Shown in pieces: positions 11,000-22,977 of a stretch of DNA of 64,000 nt. The stretch covers positions 16,923,206 through 16,987,205 of the forward strand of contig NC_059396.1 of assembly GCF_905220565.1 (NCBI RefSeq), given 5' to 3'. Below the pieces are notes generated by a model. That model saw nothing but the letters and a program-made list of their open reading frames with translations. It was not told the origin of the DNA and did not search any database. Every line of letters starts with the position of its first letter. The first letter of the stretch is position 1. The position numbers and the translations under genes are program-made. Source of the DNA: Melitaea cinxia (taxonomy: Eukaryota; Arthropoda; Insecta; Lepidoptera; Nymphalidae).

Positions 11000-12275
11000 T
11001 GTTAATTTTAAACCAGTGTCGGGAATTCGGAAACAACGCACAGGAACTAACTCCCAAACCACGACAAACATGACTGGCCAGTACAAATGTTTGTTATTTG
11101 TGGAGACTGGGGTTAAAACTGCGATTGCTAACGTATCAACAACCTGATGTGCCACTTGTCCGATTAAATTTAGTTAGAATTAAAAAATCAAAACACAACA
11201 TTCTTTTGATAGAAACGCTCTTTAACACATTGTCGCTAACACAATTACGCATCAAGCGTTTTCGTGACAAAATGAACAGTGATAATATGCATATAATGAC
11301 AATTACCTGTAACGAAAATAACTTTAGACGTACAGTTCATTGTCCTACGTTACAAAAGATTAGAACATCAAAACACGCCATTATTAAAATAACTTCGCTG
11401 AACTAAAATTAGCAATAGTTCGACTTTATATTTGAAATGCTTATAAATATGTTTGAAAACTTGTATGATATGACGACTACATACGACATGGATAGATGAA
11501 TATAATGTAATACATAAATTTTTGACATAAAATAATTAATTAAAATAAAAAATATTTTCGTCCGTGAATATCTATTGATGTTCGTTTTTGCGTTGAGATA
11601 TGGAAACTCTCAAACGAGCGTGCTCTGTGCCCAATGTTAGATTTCACTTGACACAAAACTTTGTTTACGTACATTAGCTATCCCTATTATCTATAAATCG
11701 TATTTTTTTAAATATTAAACTGCTAAAATTATAAACCTCTTTTTGGCTTTACCATTAGTCGGGTAAAAACTCATTAGAAGGCCCCTAGGAGGAAGGATAT
11801 TGATATCATTTATTAACATATAACACAACAGCTGGTGGTTTTTTAAAGTATTTTAGTTTAAAAAAGGAATCGTTTTACTATATAATCAAATTATTTACAA
11901 CCAGCAAACTCAAATCTCCATTCCAGATATTTTGAATAAAGTTTTATATATTTCGATAGTTATTTACAATACAAATAGTAAAATACAGTTGCTAAATAAA
12001 TTTGTAAATGAATAACTGTGCAAAAATTTTAAGTGCAATAAAGAATATTATATAATATACATATAGTATTATATTTATTATTTTGAAAAAAAAACTAATT
12101 ACTAATGACATGTGAAAGAGAATAGTAACTTTCAATTAAAAGTTTTTGACTTCGCAAAGTCAATGTTTCCTTTCTAGGACAACACAGTTCTGCGTCTTAT
12201 AAAATCCTTCTAACAATTTTATAGTCGTCAATATACAAGTTCAAAGTTTCAAAAGTTTTTAATAGCATAATTTCA
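11000..12275. other. No gene seen
   Basis: AT-rich. The 102-codon open frame at 11098-11406 lacks any recognised motif and has the base composition of its surroundings. Confidence 0.5.
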
Positions 12276-12278
12276 GTA

Positions 12279-12590
12279 TCTATACTCTATACAAATATAT
12301 TTACACATGTATGTGTCTGTTTGTAACATTAAAATAACCGCTTTTTACTAAATGCATATTGGATGTATACACGGTACATACCAAAATAATATTTTTTACA
12401 ATTTTTGTCTGTCTGTCTGTTTGTTCCGGCTAATCTCTGAAACGGCTTAACCGATTTTGACGGCACTGGCACTGTAATAAGGAGTAACTTAGGTTACTTT
12501 TATTTTAGAAATGTACTTATTTTATAACTGCGAACTGAACAATAACTTTTTTGTTAAATTCCACGTGGACGAAGTCGCGGGCACAGCTAG
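12279..12590 (+). mobile_element. Non-autonomous Helitron-like element
   Basis: Starts TCTATACTCTATACAAATA preceded by A and ends CGGGCACAGCTAG followed by T. 312 bp. Contains a TGTCTGTCTGTCTGTTTGTT run and AACGGCTTAACCGATTTTGA. Confidence 0.65.
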
Positions 12591-12691
12591 TAAAATTATA
12601 TAAAGAGATGCATTGACTTAGTAACGCTGATTTGTTTACAGGACTTATGACCTATAATTTAAAAATGGTAAACTTCTTAACGCCGACTTCT

Positions 12692-13015
12692 GACGCCGCG
12701 TTAGCGCAGCGGTCACAGCCATGGATTGTACCTGTTGCGCTGGCGGTTGCGGGTTCGATCCCCGCACATGACAAACATTTGTATTAGCCATACATATGTT
12801 TGCCGTGGTCTGGGTGTTTGTGCAGTCCTAGTGGGTCTCCCCACCATGCCTCGGAGAGCACGTTAAGCCGTCGGTCCCGGTTGTTATCATGTACACCTGA
12901 TAGCGATCCGCCAACCCGCATTGGAGCAGCGTGGTGGATTAAGCTCTGATCCTTCTCCTACATGGGGAAAGAGACCTATGCCCAGTAGTGGGATATGACA
13001 GACTGAAGCGGAACT
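12692..13015 (+). repeat. tRNA-derived SINE (family A), most complete copy
   Basis: The head GCGTTAGCGCAGCGGTCAC and GCGGTTGCGGGTTCGATCCC give clear A- and B-boxes. The body includes TTTGCCGTGGTCTGGGTGTT. The tail GACCTATGCCCAGTAGTGGG resembles the RTE LINE 3' end, suggesting it borrowed that LINE's machinery. Confidence 0.8.
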
Positions 13016-13104
13016 TCTTAAAATAAATGGTTACGATGGTATATAATGATATATACAAAAATAAAAATTGTCTGGAAATTACAAATGTCTGAACTGGGTT
13101 AAAC

Positions 13105-13225
13105 TAAGTTAGCCTGTACACGTTCCAGCGCTAGACAAAGGCGTCCTCTATAAAAGAAAAGTTTTGGAGCCAATCCGCCAAGTCTCTCTATTGCAGGTCT
13201 CAGTGGGGATCTAAATATCTATCTA
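13105..13225 (-). repeat. SINE/RTE tail, minus orientation
   Basis: TAGCCTGTACACGTTCCAGC, GACAAAGGCGTCCTC and TTTGGAGCCAATCCGCC form the complement of the same tail, decayed. Confidence 0.5.
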
Positions 13226-13229
13226 TTAT

Positions 13230-15455
13230 AATAACAAATATTAAGCAACATTTAAGGAAAAATCATACGAAGACATTCTTAACTTTTTAGCATTTTTAGT
13301 GGGCAATCGTCACAAGCGGCAGGATATTTCGGTTGACGTTATTGAGGCCCAAGATTTGAAATTTTATTGACACGTTCAGGCTTGAGGCCTTGAAGTTCAA
13401 TGTATTCGTCACCGGATTTTAAATTCCTCGGCAATGCGGTGACGTAAGGCTGCGGCCGGAGGTCGATTATGCGTGGACGACAGAACGCCCCTAGCAACTT
13501 AGTGCGTCGTTGTTAAAGTAGGTTTACATATATAATTTGACGGGTTATTATATTTAATTAAAACTCAGTTGCCCACATGATTCCCCTGCTTTATTATTAT
13601 TTTAATTACTACTTGTTTACTAAAATAACGTGACGTTTTATTTACATTTTGTTTTAAATAACTGTTAGACCCTTCCATCGGTGTATATGATGATCGCAAA
13701 TAAAGAAAAAGTAAAATTAGGTTGAGTTGAAAAAAACCTTGTCAAAAAAAATTCCATGACTTTTCCACTTTTGAAAGTTTGTCGAAGGTTTATTTAATCT
13801 GTTTTATGAAAAGATAAACTTAACGTTAAACAAATGGAAAAGAAGTTCTAATTGCTGCCGCTAGTAGAAATCATTATATAATGAAATGCTAAAGAAATTG
13901 CTTCTTTCGAATCCTAATTAAAAACGAAATATGTCCAAAGACACATGTGAATATCAAAAATCAAAGACAAAAAAAGTAAGAGTGATTAAGAAGTAATGTC
14001 ACTTACATAACAAGATTAGGACATTTACACGAATTCTCGTGTCTATTGGAATAAACAATACACTTAATTCTTGACTTACATAAGCCTCATCTAACTACAT
14101 TACAATGTTAGCGCCACATTCACATATCTAGTGACATTTTGGAATGAAGAAATATATGCTTTAAGTTAACTGATAAAGTTATAATCTACTTACACTGCAG
14201 CTTATGTTTATGCGGCTTTTCTTGGTACTCTAGTCTAGTATTATAAATATTTTAAAAAAAGACACTTGTACGGACCGTTATTATTATTATTATTTTTTTG
14301 TCAACGAATGGTAATTGTTAAAATAATCAAATATTCTTACTGCGTGGCTTATGAGATAGAGCCACAAGTACTTTTTATATAACAATCGTAATAAAATAGA
14401 AAAGAAATATGTTAAGCATATATTATGCGATTCTTGGATCAAAAAATTGGTTTCCGTCCCCATCCGGATATAAAACTAATGTAACTAACTAAACTAAATA
14501 ATTTATGTGTACATCTGTCGCTAATATAATTATGTACATATATTAGGATTTTCCAGTTTTAATCAACAAAAATATTTTTGTGTCAATTAAAGTTTTTATA
14601 AAGAAAAGTTATAATTATAATTTTTTAAACACTACCTTAAACGAGAGACGTTGTCTTACAAACTGTCAGACGCTTGAAGTTAAAATAATCGTTACGTTTC
14701 CTAAATTTGCCCTATTTCTAGGCCATTTTCTTAAAACTTTTTCATTTTGTAAGAAGCGTCTACAAAGTATTAGAAAACTTTGAAAAAAATATTCAACTTA
14801 TTTTTGTTCCATCCGTTCTAGAAATTTGCATTTAGGAGTACATTTAAGCGATAATTTTTATCTATATAAACGATAGGAGCGAACATTTATTTAGTTATTT
14901 TTTTATATGAACCAGTGAGACACTTAATGAAACAATTAAATTGGACACAACTATTGTAGCCACACATTTAATGAGCTTAATCAAATTAATCAACAAGCAA
15001 GATTGAAAACAAACAGCCTCACGTCGTACTTCTCATACTCTTTGTTCATATATTTTTTCTTACCTCGTCAGGGAAGAAAAGAAGCGCATGGCTTTCTATG
15101 TTATACTTGCTTTATTATTTATTTCTTATGTTCAATATTGAAACTTATAATAAGTACTTTTATTTAGCCCTACCATCATCACCAGCATGTTTGAAATAAA
15201 GTATAAAATCTTGAACTTTATGCGCTCCATTCTCGTAGTGTATCATTAAAATAGTCATTAAAGTTTCAGAAAAGGCTTCAGAAACATAATTTTTTATAGT
15301 ATAATATTGCTCTATTATTATATGTAGTTCCTTGCATCATGCAAAAAGTACTTATCTATTCTACAGAATTTAAATATGTATAAATTTACTTTTCAATTAA
15401 ATATTTAGTCTCATTTACATATAATAGTTTAATGCCACCACCAATATATAAAATA
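13230..15455. other. No gene seen
   Basis: AT-rich apart from 13300-13520, where GC content rises (GGCTGCGGCCGGAGGTCG) without coding or splice evidence. Confidence 0.45.
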
Positions 15456-15459
15456 ATGT

Positions 15460-15905
15460 CGAGGTCACTTGGAAAACAAAACCAAACTGGCTGCAAAAAG
15501 CTCTTGTTTCTGAACAGGGCGAGCCGGTACGTCACATCGAGACATGATCTTCTGTTTTATAAAGCTCAGGTCCGTTGATGGTGCCACCGTCACCTTTCTA
15601 CCATCGCACCCACCACCGAAGGACTAAGTATCATCTACACCACTTGGATGCTTCGTCCCATATGTAAGCTTCACGCGCATTCTTTCCGCGTACATGCAAA
15701 TTGTGGAATGACCGTCCTACCAAGGTTTTCCCTGAGCGCTATAATATAGGGGTTATCAAGCGTCAAGCGTACAAACATCTTATCCCTAATATATAGCTCC
15801 TCTTATGTTGCAGATGTCCATGGGTGACGCTAGCCATTAAACATCAGATCGCTTCTTCCGTTCGTTTGGCCCTTTGTTATAAAAAAAATCTTAAAATGTA
15901 AAAAG
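15460..15905 (+). mobile_element. LINE relic, reverse transcriptase C-terminus
   Basis: Broken frames read RTCKLWNDRPTKVFPERYN and VIKRQAYKHLIPN, the same C-terminal pattern as at 1517-1695. A tail with GTGACGCTAGCCATTAAACA and CGTTTGGCCCTTTGTTATAA then A-run follows. Confidence 0.65.
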
Positions 15906-16423
15906 TATGTGTATTAGCTACTGTGAGGACCCTTTTATCGAAATTTTAGTCAGATGACATAATAGAAACATTACTTGGTCTACAACTACCTTGGGTATTA
16001 TTATTTATAAGTTAGAAAACTGTAACTAGGTACCTGAGAAACAGGCTAAATAAATGAGATAGAAATTTAAACAGAAAATTGTATAAAACACAATCAGTCT
16101 TCGGAAGTTCTGTAACTTCTGTAAATTATCGATTCGCAAAAAATACATAATCATTCTAATTAACATTTATAATTACTTGTCTGTCACTGTTTTAGAATAG
16201 CAAGTTTATTGACCTGTACGCTTGCCATACGTGTATTTTTGTAAACGATTCATTACGTTTGGCCAATATTTTGGTCATATTTCAACCAAATATGTATATA
16301 TACATATGTATAATTATGAATGTTTAAACAAAAATAGATATTACTAGCAAACTATTAACTTTATGTTATAGTACACTCAAATCTAATGAATATAATCTTT
16401 GATACTAATAATAATATTCATAA

Positions 16424-16640
16424 ATGACGACGCGTTAGCGCAGCGGTCACAGCGCTGGCAGTTGCGCTGGAGATCGCGGCCTCAATTTCCACTCACTACA
16501 GATATTTGTATTAGGCATATAGATGTTTGTCGTGGTCTGGGCGTTTGTGCTTGCGTATTGTATGTTTCCGAACCCCCGACACTGCAGAAAATCGCACTGG
16601 GCGCCTTTAAGTGTGAATCGTTTATTTATTTATAGATAAA
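16424..16640 (+). repeat. SINE family A, variant
   Basis: GACGCGTTAGCGCAGCGGTC head, damaged B-box (GCGGCCTCAATTTCC), GTCGTGGTCTGGGCG body, ends in TTTATTTATTTATAG. Confidence 0.7.
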
Positions 16641-16644
16641 CTAT

Positions 16645-17290
16645 CTAATAACTAATTGATAACATATTTATACCGTATAAAGATAACAAGTGAAAATCGA
16701 AAACTAAACACTTAAAAGTTCACAAAAATTCGCGTTGAGAACCTGTTGGATGATTGCTATCCCCTTTTCTAATATTTAAATGATTTCCTAATCACAGTGA
16801 TATTTTACATTACCAGCATGCAAAACATTCCATAGCAGAATCAATGAATCCAATCTCAGTGATAAACCCCAAGAGTACTTTCATGCAGAAAGCGAAAACT
16901 GTTGGCAGTGCTGTCAGCGAGCATGCGCTAACTCGACCATATCCCGTGTTCTAGGCAAGCTTGATGCGGAAAGCGTCCAAACAGTGCGTGAGAGTCCAGA
17001 GAGAGTGCGTCCAGACGCGTACCCTTAGTGTGATCTGTTTGCAGGTGAATGAAGGAATATATTGTCAGTTTGTCAGAAGTTTTGTGAGCGTAAAGTATGC
17101 ATGATCTGCTTTAATTAATGATTTTGGACCGTTTTAATTAAAGTAACAAATAAATGTATGTAACAAGTACCAGTTAGGCATGGCTAGATATAACCATGAT
17201 CAAAATTAATGTGTAGATAGGCTTTTAATTAGACCGAGGTCGGATCCAGAGAGGTCTGCGATGAACCTATCAAGTGGTATATATGTAGAT
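16645..17290. other. No gene; GC-richer patch at 16860-17045
   Basis: The patch ends TGATCTGTTTGCAG/GTGAATGAAGG, which could be an acceptor or a donor, and contains no long open frame. A non-coding exon is possible but unsupported. Confidence 0.3.
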
Positions 17291-17294
17291 ATAT

Positions 17295-17480
17295 AATAAT
17301 AATATATTCTTTATTGTACGCAACAACAATCAACACAATAACATATTACAAATAAAGAAGAGTGTATAAAGGCGGTCTTATAGCTAGAAGACCGATATCT
17401 TCCAGACAACCTTTCATAATATATAGGGCATATAGGAAACGGCATAGTGAAAACGGTAGGCATGTATACAAAGAGAAGTG
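17295..17480 (-). repeat. LINE 3' end, minus orientation
   Basis: ATTCTTTATTGTACGCAACA, then AAAGGCGGTCTTATAGC and TCTTCCAGACAACC, a LINE tail module also seen at 36060-36195. Confidence 0.55.
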
Positions 17481-17756
17481 ACGAATAGTGTCACCTATGA
17501 CGATATCAATTATCAATTACAAATACACATACATATACATACAGCATAATACATACCTACATATAACTGATGATATAATATGGATGATCGAAAAATAGTT
17601 TTTACTAAGTAGCTGTAAATTATTATTTATATAAATAACTCTTATAAGAGTAATCTAAAGAGAATTTATTATATTAACATTTGTTGAGTTGGTTGTTTCT
17701 AGAGTTAACGTAAGAACTTCCATAACAGTGTACTAATTAGGTTTAGCTGGTTATTT

Positions 17757-18222
17757 TTAACCGACTTCCAAAAAAGGAGGAGGTTCTCAATTCGACTGTA
17801 TATATACATATTTTCTTTTTTTTTATGTATGCTACTTCAGAACTTTTAACTGGGTGGACCGATTTCGATTAAAATAAATAATCGAAAGGTGGTGCGTGTC
17901 ATTTAGTCCCATTTAAATTTATTTTAGATATAACAACCACTTTTTGAGTTATATCTAATAATGCGTTTTTACTTGACGATTGTTTCGTCGACCAACGTTG
18001 TATTAATCCGCATAACTTTTTACTGTTTGTATCGATTTTGATGATTTTTAATTTAATCGAAAGCTGGTGTTTATCATGTGGTCACATTTAAATTTTATCG
18101 AGATCTAATTACATCTTTTCGAGTAATCTTTGATAACGCGTATTGACTTGACTATTTTTTCGTCTACTTACGTTGTATTACTTATCGATGTAATTGAAGT
18201 CGGTTTTTTTTCGTTTTCCAGC
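17757..18222 (+). repeat. ACCGACTTC-family modular repeat
   Basis: Begins TTAACCGACTTCCAAAAAAG and ends TTGAAGTCGGTTTTTTTTCG, so AACCGACTTC forms short inverted ends. Inside, a module of about 190 bp (ACCGATTT...TCGAAAGGTGGTG...CCATTTAAATTT) occurs twice with variation. Confidence 0.8.
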
Positions 18223-18689
18223 AAACATCTTATATAAGAACTTTTATTGAATAAGATTTTTATTGGTGACCAGTAGTACTCGACTTCTTTAATCAGTTCC
18301 GGGATTACACTTTCTTTATCAAAAATGTGAACCAAATATAAATGTATACCTATAATACTAGCCCCGAAATAATGTTTGACGCTGCTATGAAGGTGCAACA
18401 CATCAACCGTAAATGACTCATAGAAATAGAAAATGGCTGACCGCAGACCCATTAAAATACTCTTTAACGAAGGCAGTTGTTTTACCATGAAATTTCTACG
18501 AATTATTATAAATAAATTTTTTCTACGTCCGTGCACCTGCGCTTATAATTATAAAATCGTAACAAGGGGAATTATGATAGAAGTGGACTTTAGTTTTTTA
18601 TGCAAACGATTTATTTATACCGGAAACTATACCATTAAAGGCGGTATTGCAATATGTGTATTATAGATTTATTACAGTATAGTTATTAA

Positions 18690-18900
18690 AATAACAATAA
18701 ATAAATGTCTCACACTCAACGACCCCTCTAAGGAAGGATTTTATCTTGTGTCCGGAAACACACACAATACACAAGGACAAAAGCTTAGACCACGGAAAAC
18801 ATTTGTACGGTCCATACAAATATTTTCCATTAGCGAGGATCGAACTTGCGACCGCCAACGCAACCAGCCAACTGTGACCGCTGCGCCAACGTGTCACTAA
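18690..18900 (-). repeat. SINE family A, diverged, minus orientation
   Basis: Minus strand head GTTGGCGCAGCGGTCACAG, B-box region AAGTTCGATCCTCGC, then TTTCCGTGGTCTAAGC and ACACAAGATAAAATCC. Confidence 0.7.
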
Positions 18901-18983
18901 ATTCATATACAGACCTCAGTTGTTATTAACTATTCCAGCTTGTGGTTGATCAGAATACTGTTTGTGTTTTCTAACATTTACGC

Positions 18984-19744
18984 GAATTTCACTCATCATG
19001 ATGAATGGATTTTATCGGAGTCTCTCTGTGTTTATTGGGAGTCTCCGTGACCATGGTTGCTATAAAGAATCCATAATTGTGTTTGCTCGCAAACGAAAAA
19101 AAACCGACTTCAATTACATCGACGAGTAATACAACGTAGATCGACGAAAAAATACTCAAGTAACTGCGCGTTATCAAAGATTACTCAAAAAGTAGTCATC
19201 AGATCTCAATGAAATTTATATGTGACCACATGAAAAACATCAGCTTTCGATTAAATTAAAAAATATTAAAATCGGTACACCCAGTAAAAAGTTATTGCGG
19301 ATTTTCGAGAGTTTCCCTCGATTTCTCTGAGACCCCATCATCAGATCCTGGTTTCCTTATCATGGTGCCAAACTAGGGATATCCTTTTTCCAACAAAAAA
19401 AGAATTATTCAAATCGGTACATCCAGTAGAAAGTTATGCGGTATAATACAACGCAGGTCGACGAAAAAAGCGTCAAGTAAAAACGCATTATTAGATATAG
19501 CTCGAAAAGTGGTTGTTAGATCTCAAATAAATTTAAATGGGACCAATTGGCACACACCACCTTTCGATTAAAAGAAAATTTGTCGAAATCGCTCCACCCA
19601 GTCAAAAGTTCTGATGTAACATAAATAAAAAAAAAAAAAAAAATACATTCGAATTGAGAACCTCCTCCTTTTTTGGAAGTCGGTTAAAAACGTTGGGAAC
19701 TTAAAAAACTAATAATATCCGAAAAAAGTTGGTTCATTATAATG
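18984..19744. mobile_element. Foldback MITE split by a later insertion
   Basis: 18984-19074 and 19691-19744 are the two parts of a foldback MITE (CCGTGACCATGGTTGCT on the left; CGTTGGGAACTTAAAAAAC and CGAAAAAAGTTGGTTCATTA on the right). Compare the uninterrupted order in 6117-6209. Confidence 0.82.
19075..19690 (-). repeat. ACCGACTTC-family repeat nested in a MITE
   Basis: Starts TTGTGTTTGCTCGCAAACG and ends TTTGGAAGTCGGTTAAAAA. It carries three modules and is one of the longest copies in the window. Confidence 0.82.
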
Positions 19745-19854
19745 ATTCAGAATACTTCAAACATGGCTGAGGAAGAGGATTGAGCAGTTACTACATTTGC
19801 GCACGTTTAAAAAAAATCTGATGGAGTAGGTATATCGTACTGGATACATTATTT

Positions 19855-19995
19855 TTTGGTGATCGCAGGGCCCACCCGCCTGCCCAGCGTGGTGACCATG
19901 GGCAATATAGATGAGTTACCGCCATTTTTAGCGCGAACTTGAGGAGGCCTATGTCCAGCAGTGGACTGCAATAGGCTGAAGTGATGATGATGTAA
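19855..19995 (+). mobile_element. RTE-type LINE 3' end
   Basis: CCCGCCTGCCCAGCGTGGTG, GCGCGAACTTGAGGAGG, CCTATGTCCAGCAGTGGAC and a GTGATGATGATG tail. Confidence 0.65.
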
Positions 19996-19999
19996 AATT

Positions 20000-21960
20000 A
20001 TTTTTAGAATACAGAAGAAGAAAGGAGATATCGCCTGCGATCGAGGACTAATCGGAAACGCTTATAGCAGCGTGGCAGCTGCTGTTCGAGCGGTAGTGCA
20101 AGAGCCGTATAAATTTAGATTTATTATTTTAGTTTCCACATTGATTGTAGTAGCTTTATTGTGACAGAAAATAATGAAAGATACATTAATTTCAACATAT
20201 AATAGCTTTCAATAGTGCCAAGACAGCACAAATGTTTTTGTCAATGTTTCGTAGAATGGAAAATACTCGAAAGAGATTGATATAAACTTGATGTTTTTGC
20301 AGAGTACCCTCCATATCAGTACTTAATCTCTTGCTGTTTGGTTCCTAGTGAAGGTGTACACATTTAGGTAAATGATAAATATTTAACCATACACATTTTA
20401 TACATATGTATACATTTGTAGTGATTGTGCGTTTAAACATATATTTATAATATGTATAATGTAAATAGTTAACATATTTATTATATGAAAATTTTATATT
20501 TATTAGTAACTAAATTGCTTAATCTACCTAATTTCCAGGAAATGTAAATATAATTAATAATATAAGGTTTTGTTTTGTATTTTACCTTATAAACTACTCA
20601 AATCTATTATTTTCCTGCATCGTATGACACTAGAAGTCCTTCAAGGCCGTAGATACTGATTTATAAACTGCTGTCAATTACGAATCATCAAACACATAGC
20701 CCTCTAATTATCGTCATCATTTGTACGCAATTGTTGTTGTTCTATATTTTTTATAATTTGAGAATTTCAGCCCGTTTATTATTGCTATTATTATCATGAA
20801 TTACAGTATAATATGATTGATAATTTATGATTTTTAACGTCTGTATTCGAACCCCAGTTTTAAATTGCAGTCAAAGAATTCTGTTAAAATTCTGTTCTGT
20901 TGTGTTAATTCTGTTCTTCTAGCTATGTTGCATTGTAATACAAGGAGTAAGTACAATACTGTAAATAATATTAATATGTGTTTGTTAAATTTATATTTAG
21001 AAGTATAGGTAAGTTGAAGTCAGACGTCATAGAATATAATACACATTTTAGAGAAAACTATCAAAATATCAAAGGGTTTTTTAAATTTTTACAGATATTT
21101 CATAAAAGTTAAAGTACGAGAACGAAATTTAACGTTTATATTTAAAATTTCCGCAACTTTAAATATGCAATAACGTTTCATACTGTTTATGCAGCTGGAA
21201 CAAGATAAGGATTGATGTTGATAAACGATAACAAGATACACTTACAACTTTAAAAGGAAATAAGTAAAAAACAAATTATTCTACGTGAAGAAAAAAAAAA
21301 CTACACGTCTATAAATATTTTAAATAACTTTAGCCTTTGACTATAATAATAAAATCAACCTTCTCTTCCTAAGAGAAAAAGATAAAGAACGAACAATTTT
21401 TGCTTTGCGTTTCCCACCAACCGTAACAAAAGCTTTGAAATTATACACACTGAAGATGGTATAAAAATTAATAGTGTAAAAACAACGATCTGTTATTTAA
21501 ACTAACACATTTGGTTTTTAATAAATAATCGGTTGAATCAGACTATTTATTTTTTTCAACCCTAAAAATAACACGGAACATTGATTTACTATATAAATAC
21601 ATGACACGCGCTACTGGCAACACGAATACAATAAAAGCAATACTAAAACGACATTAAATAACAACACTTATACAACAATAGTAACAACAATAAAAACACA
21701 TAAGTTCACTCAACTGCTACACAACTCTTTGTCTGCCATATCTAATTCTAGACAGTAATTTAGTCATCGTTCAAAAATGACCTAATACTTGACGCAAAAA
21801 AGCTTGCTATAGATATGCCTGCTAGTCTGCCATATCTATATTTATCGATTGAAACTAAAATATCACTGAAAGTATGTTTGTCTATGAAAAACATTAAAAA
21901 CATACTTATGATAAAAAAAAATCACTTCAAATATAGAATAGAGAAACTTAAAAAATAATG
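20000..21960. other. No gene seen
   Basis: AT-rich. A short GC-richer run at 20025-20105 is unassigned. Confidence 0.5.
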
Positions 21961-21964
21961 CATT

Positions 21965-22220
21965 GTAAATAATAAATATATAAATAAATATCTACACAAT
22001 ACACACACGGCGTCTGTTCCTAGGTAAGCAACTTAATGCTTGTGTTATAGTAACAGCTGACTGGTATAGTTACATTTTTTTTAATAAACATACTTATGAA
22101 TGATACATGTATAAATATATAAATAAATTTTTATATTACACCCAGACTCGGGGAGGTAATCGAACCCACAACCCTCGGAGCAGAAAGCAGGGTCACTACA
22201 AACTGCGCCAACGGGCTAGT
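21965..22220 (-). repeat. tRNA-derived SINE (family B)
   Basis: Minus strand head AGCCCGTTGGCGCAGTTTG with GTGGGTTCGATTACCTC (B-box), tail with TATAACACAAGCATTAAG and GACGCCGTGTGTGTATTG. Confidence 0.75.
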
Positions 22221-22504
22221 CAAAAAAGTTGTAATTGTATGTTACTTTTTAAATGATAGAAACGTTATATTACTTTTGTACACCACGCAAAATTGCAGTC
22301 GAATACTTGTATAGGTTTTTAGGCTATACTTACATTAGAAATCGATGTGTGTGTACCACTAAATCAATAAGATTAGACACACATTGTTAATGCGGGAGCG
22401 ACAGTCAATAACTTGATACAGATTTAACACAAGAAAATATAATTATATAATATATACATTATAATATATTCATTACAAATATAGGATTTAAAATCATTTA
22501 TTTA

Positions 22505-22745
22505 AAGAAAAAAAAAACGTGTGCTTTAGACCACACGACTGAAGTAAAACTTCTGCACAACAGACCTGGACTGTGTCTTAGATATACGTAACGTAACTAA
22601 AAAGAGAGAAATAAAGTGTGTGTTCGCACCTCTCTCTCTTGCTCCGTTCGCCTTGCCCAATCACACTTTTCGTAACGCTCGCGTCACGCTTTCACCAGAT
22701 TACTCCCCAAGTCCTCCCAAAGTCAATCGTGCGTTTTACTTCACT
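22505..22745 (+). repeat. Repeat of unknown class, paired with 61854-62075
   Basis: ACCACACGACTGAAGTAAAA, CACCTCTCTCTCTTGCTCCG, AATCACACTTTTCGTAACGC. The partner copy is inverted, 39 kb away. Confidence 0.7.
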
Positions 22746-22977
22746 TACGATGAAAAAGATTTGCTTAATCTTCTATGATCTATCTTTTTTACGCGAAGTA
22801 GTGAATAGATTTTATACTTCGTTGCTAAAATTTACTGTTAGAATTGGTTTTAATTAAAATTAGAACGCTTTTCATGATTTTAATTTTTTATTTGTCATAT
22901 ATTGAATGTGTTTAGATTAAAACCACCATCCCTAGACCATCTGCATATGTATTATTATATTAATAATCTAACACGTG

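Noticed and set aside
18168..18536. 122-codon minus-strand open frame near 18.3 kb
   Set aside because: Its C-terminal part lies in an ACCGACTTC-family repeat, composition matches intergenic DNA, and no domain was recognised.
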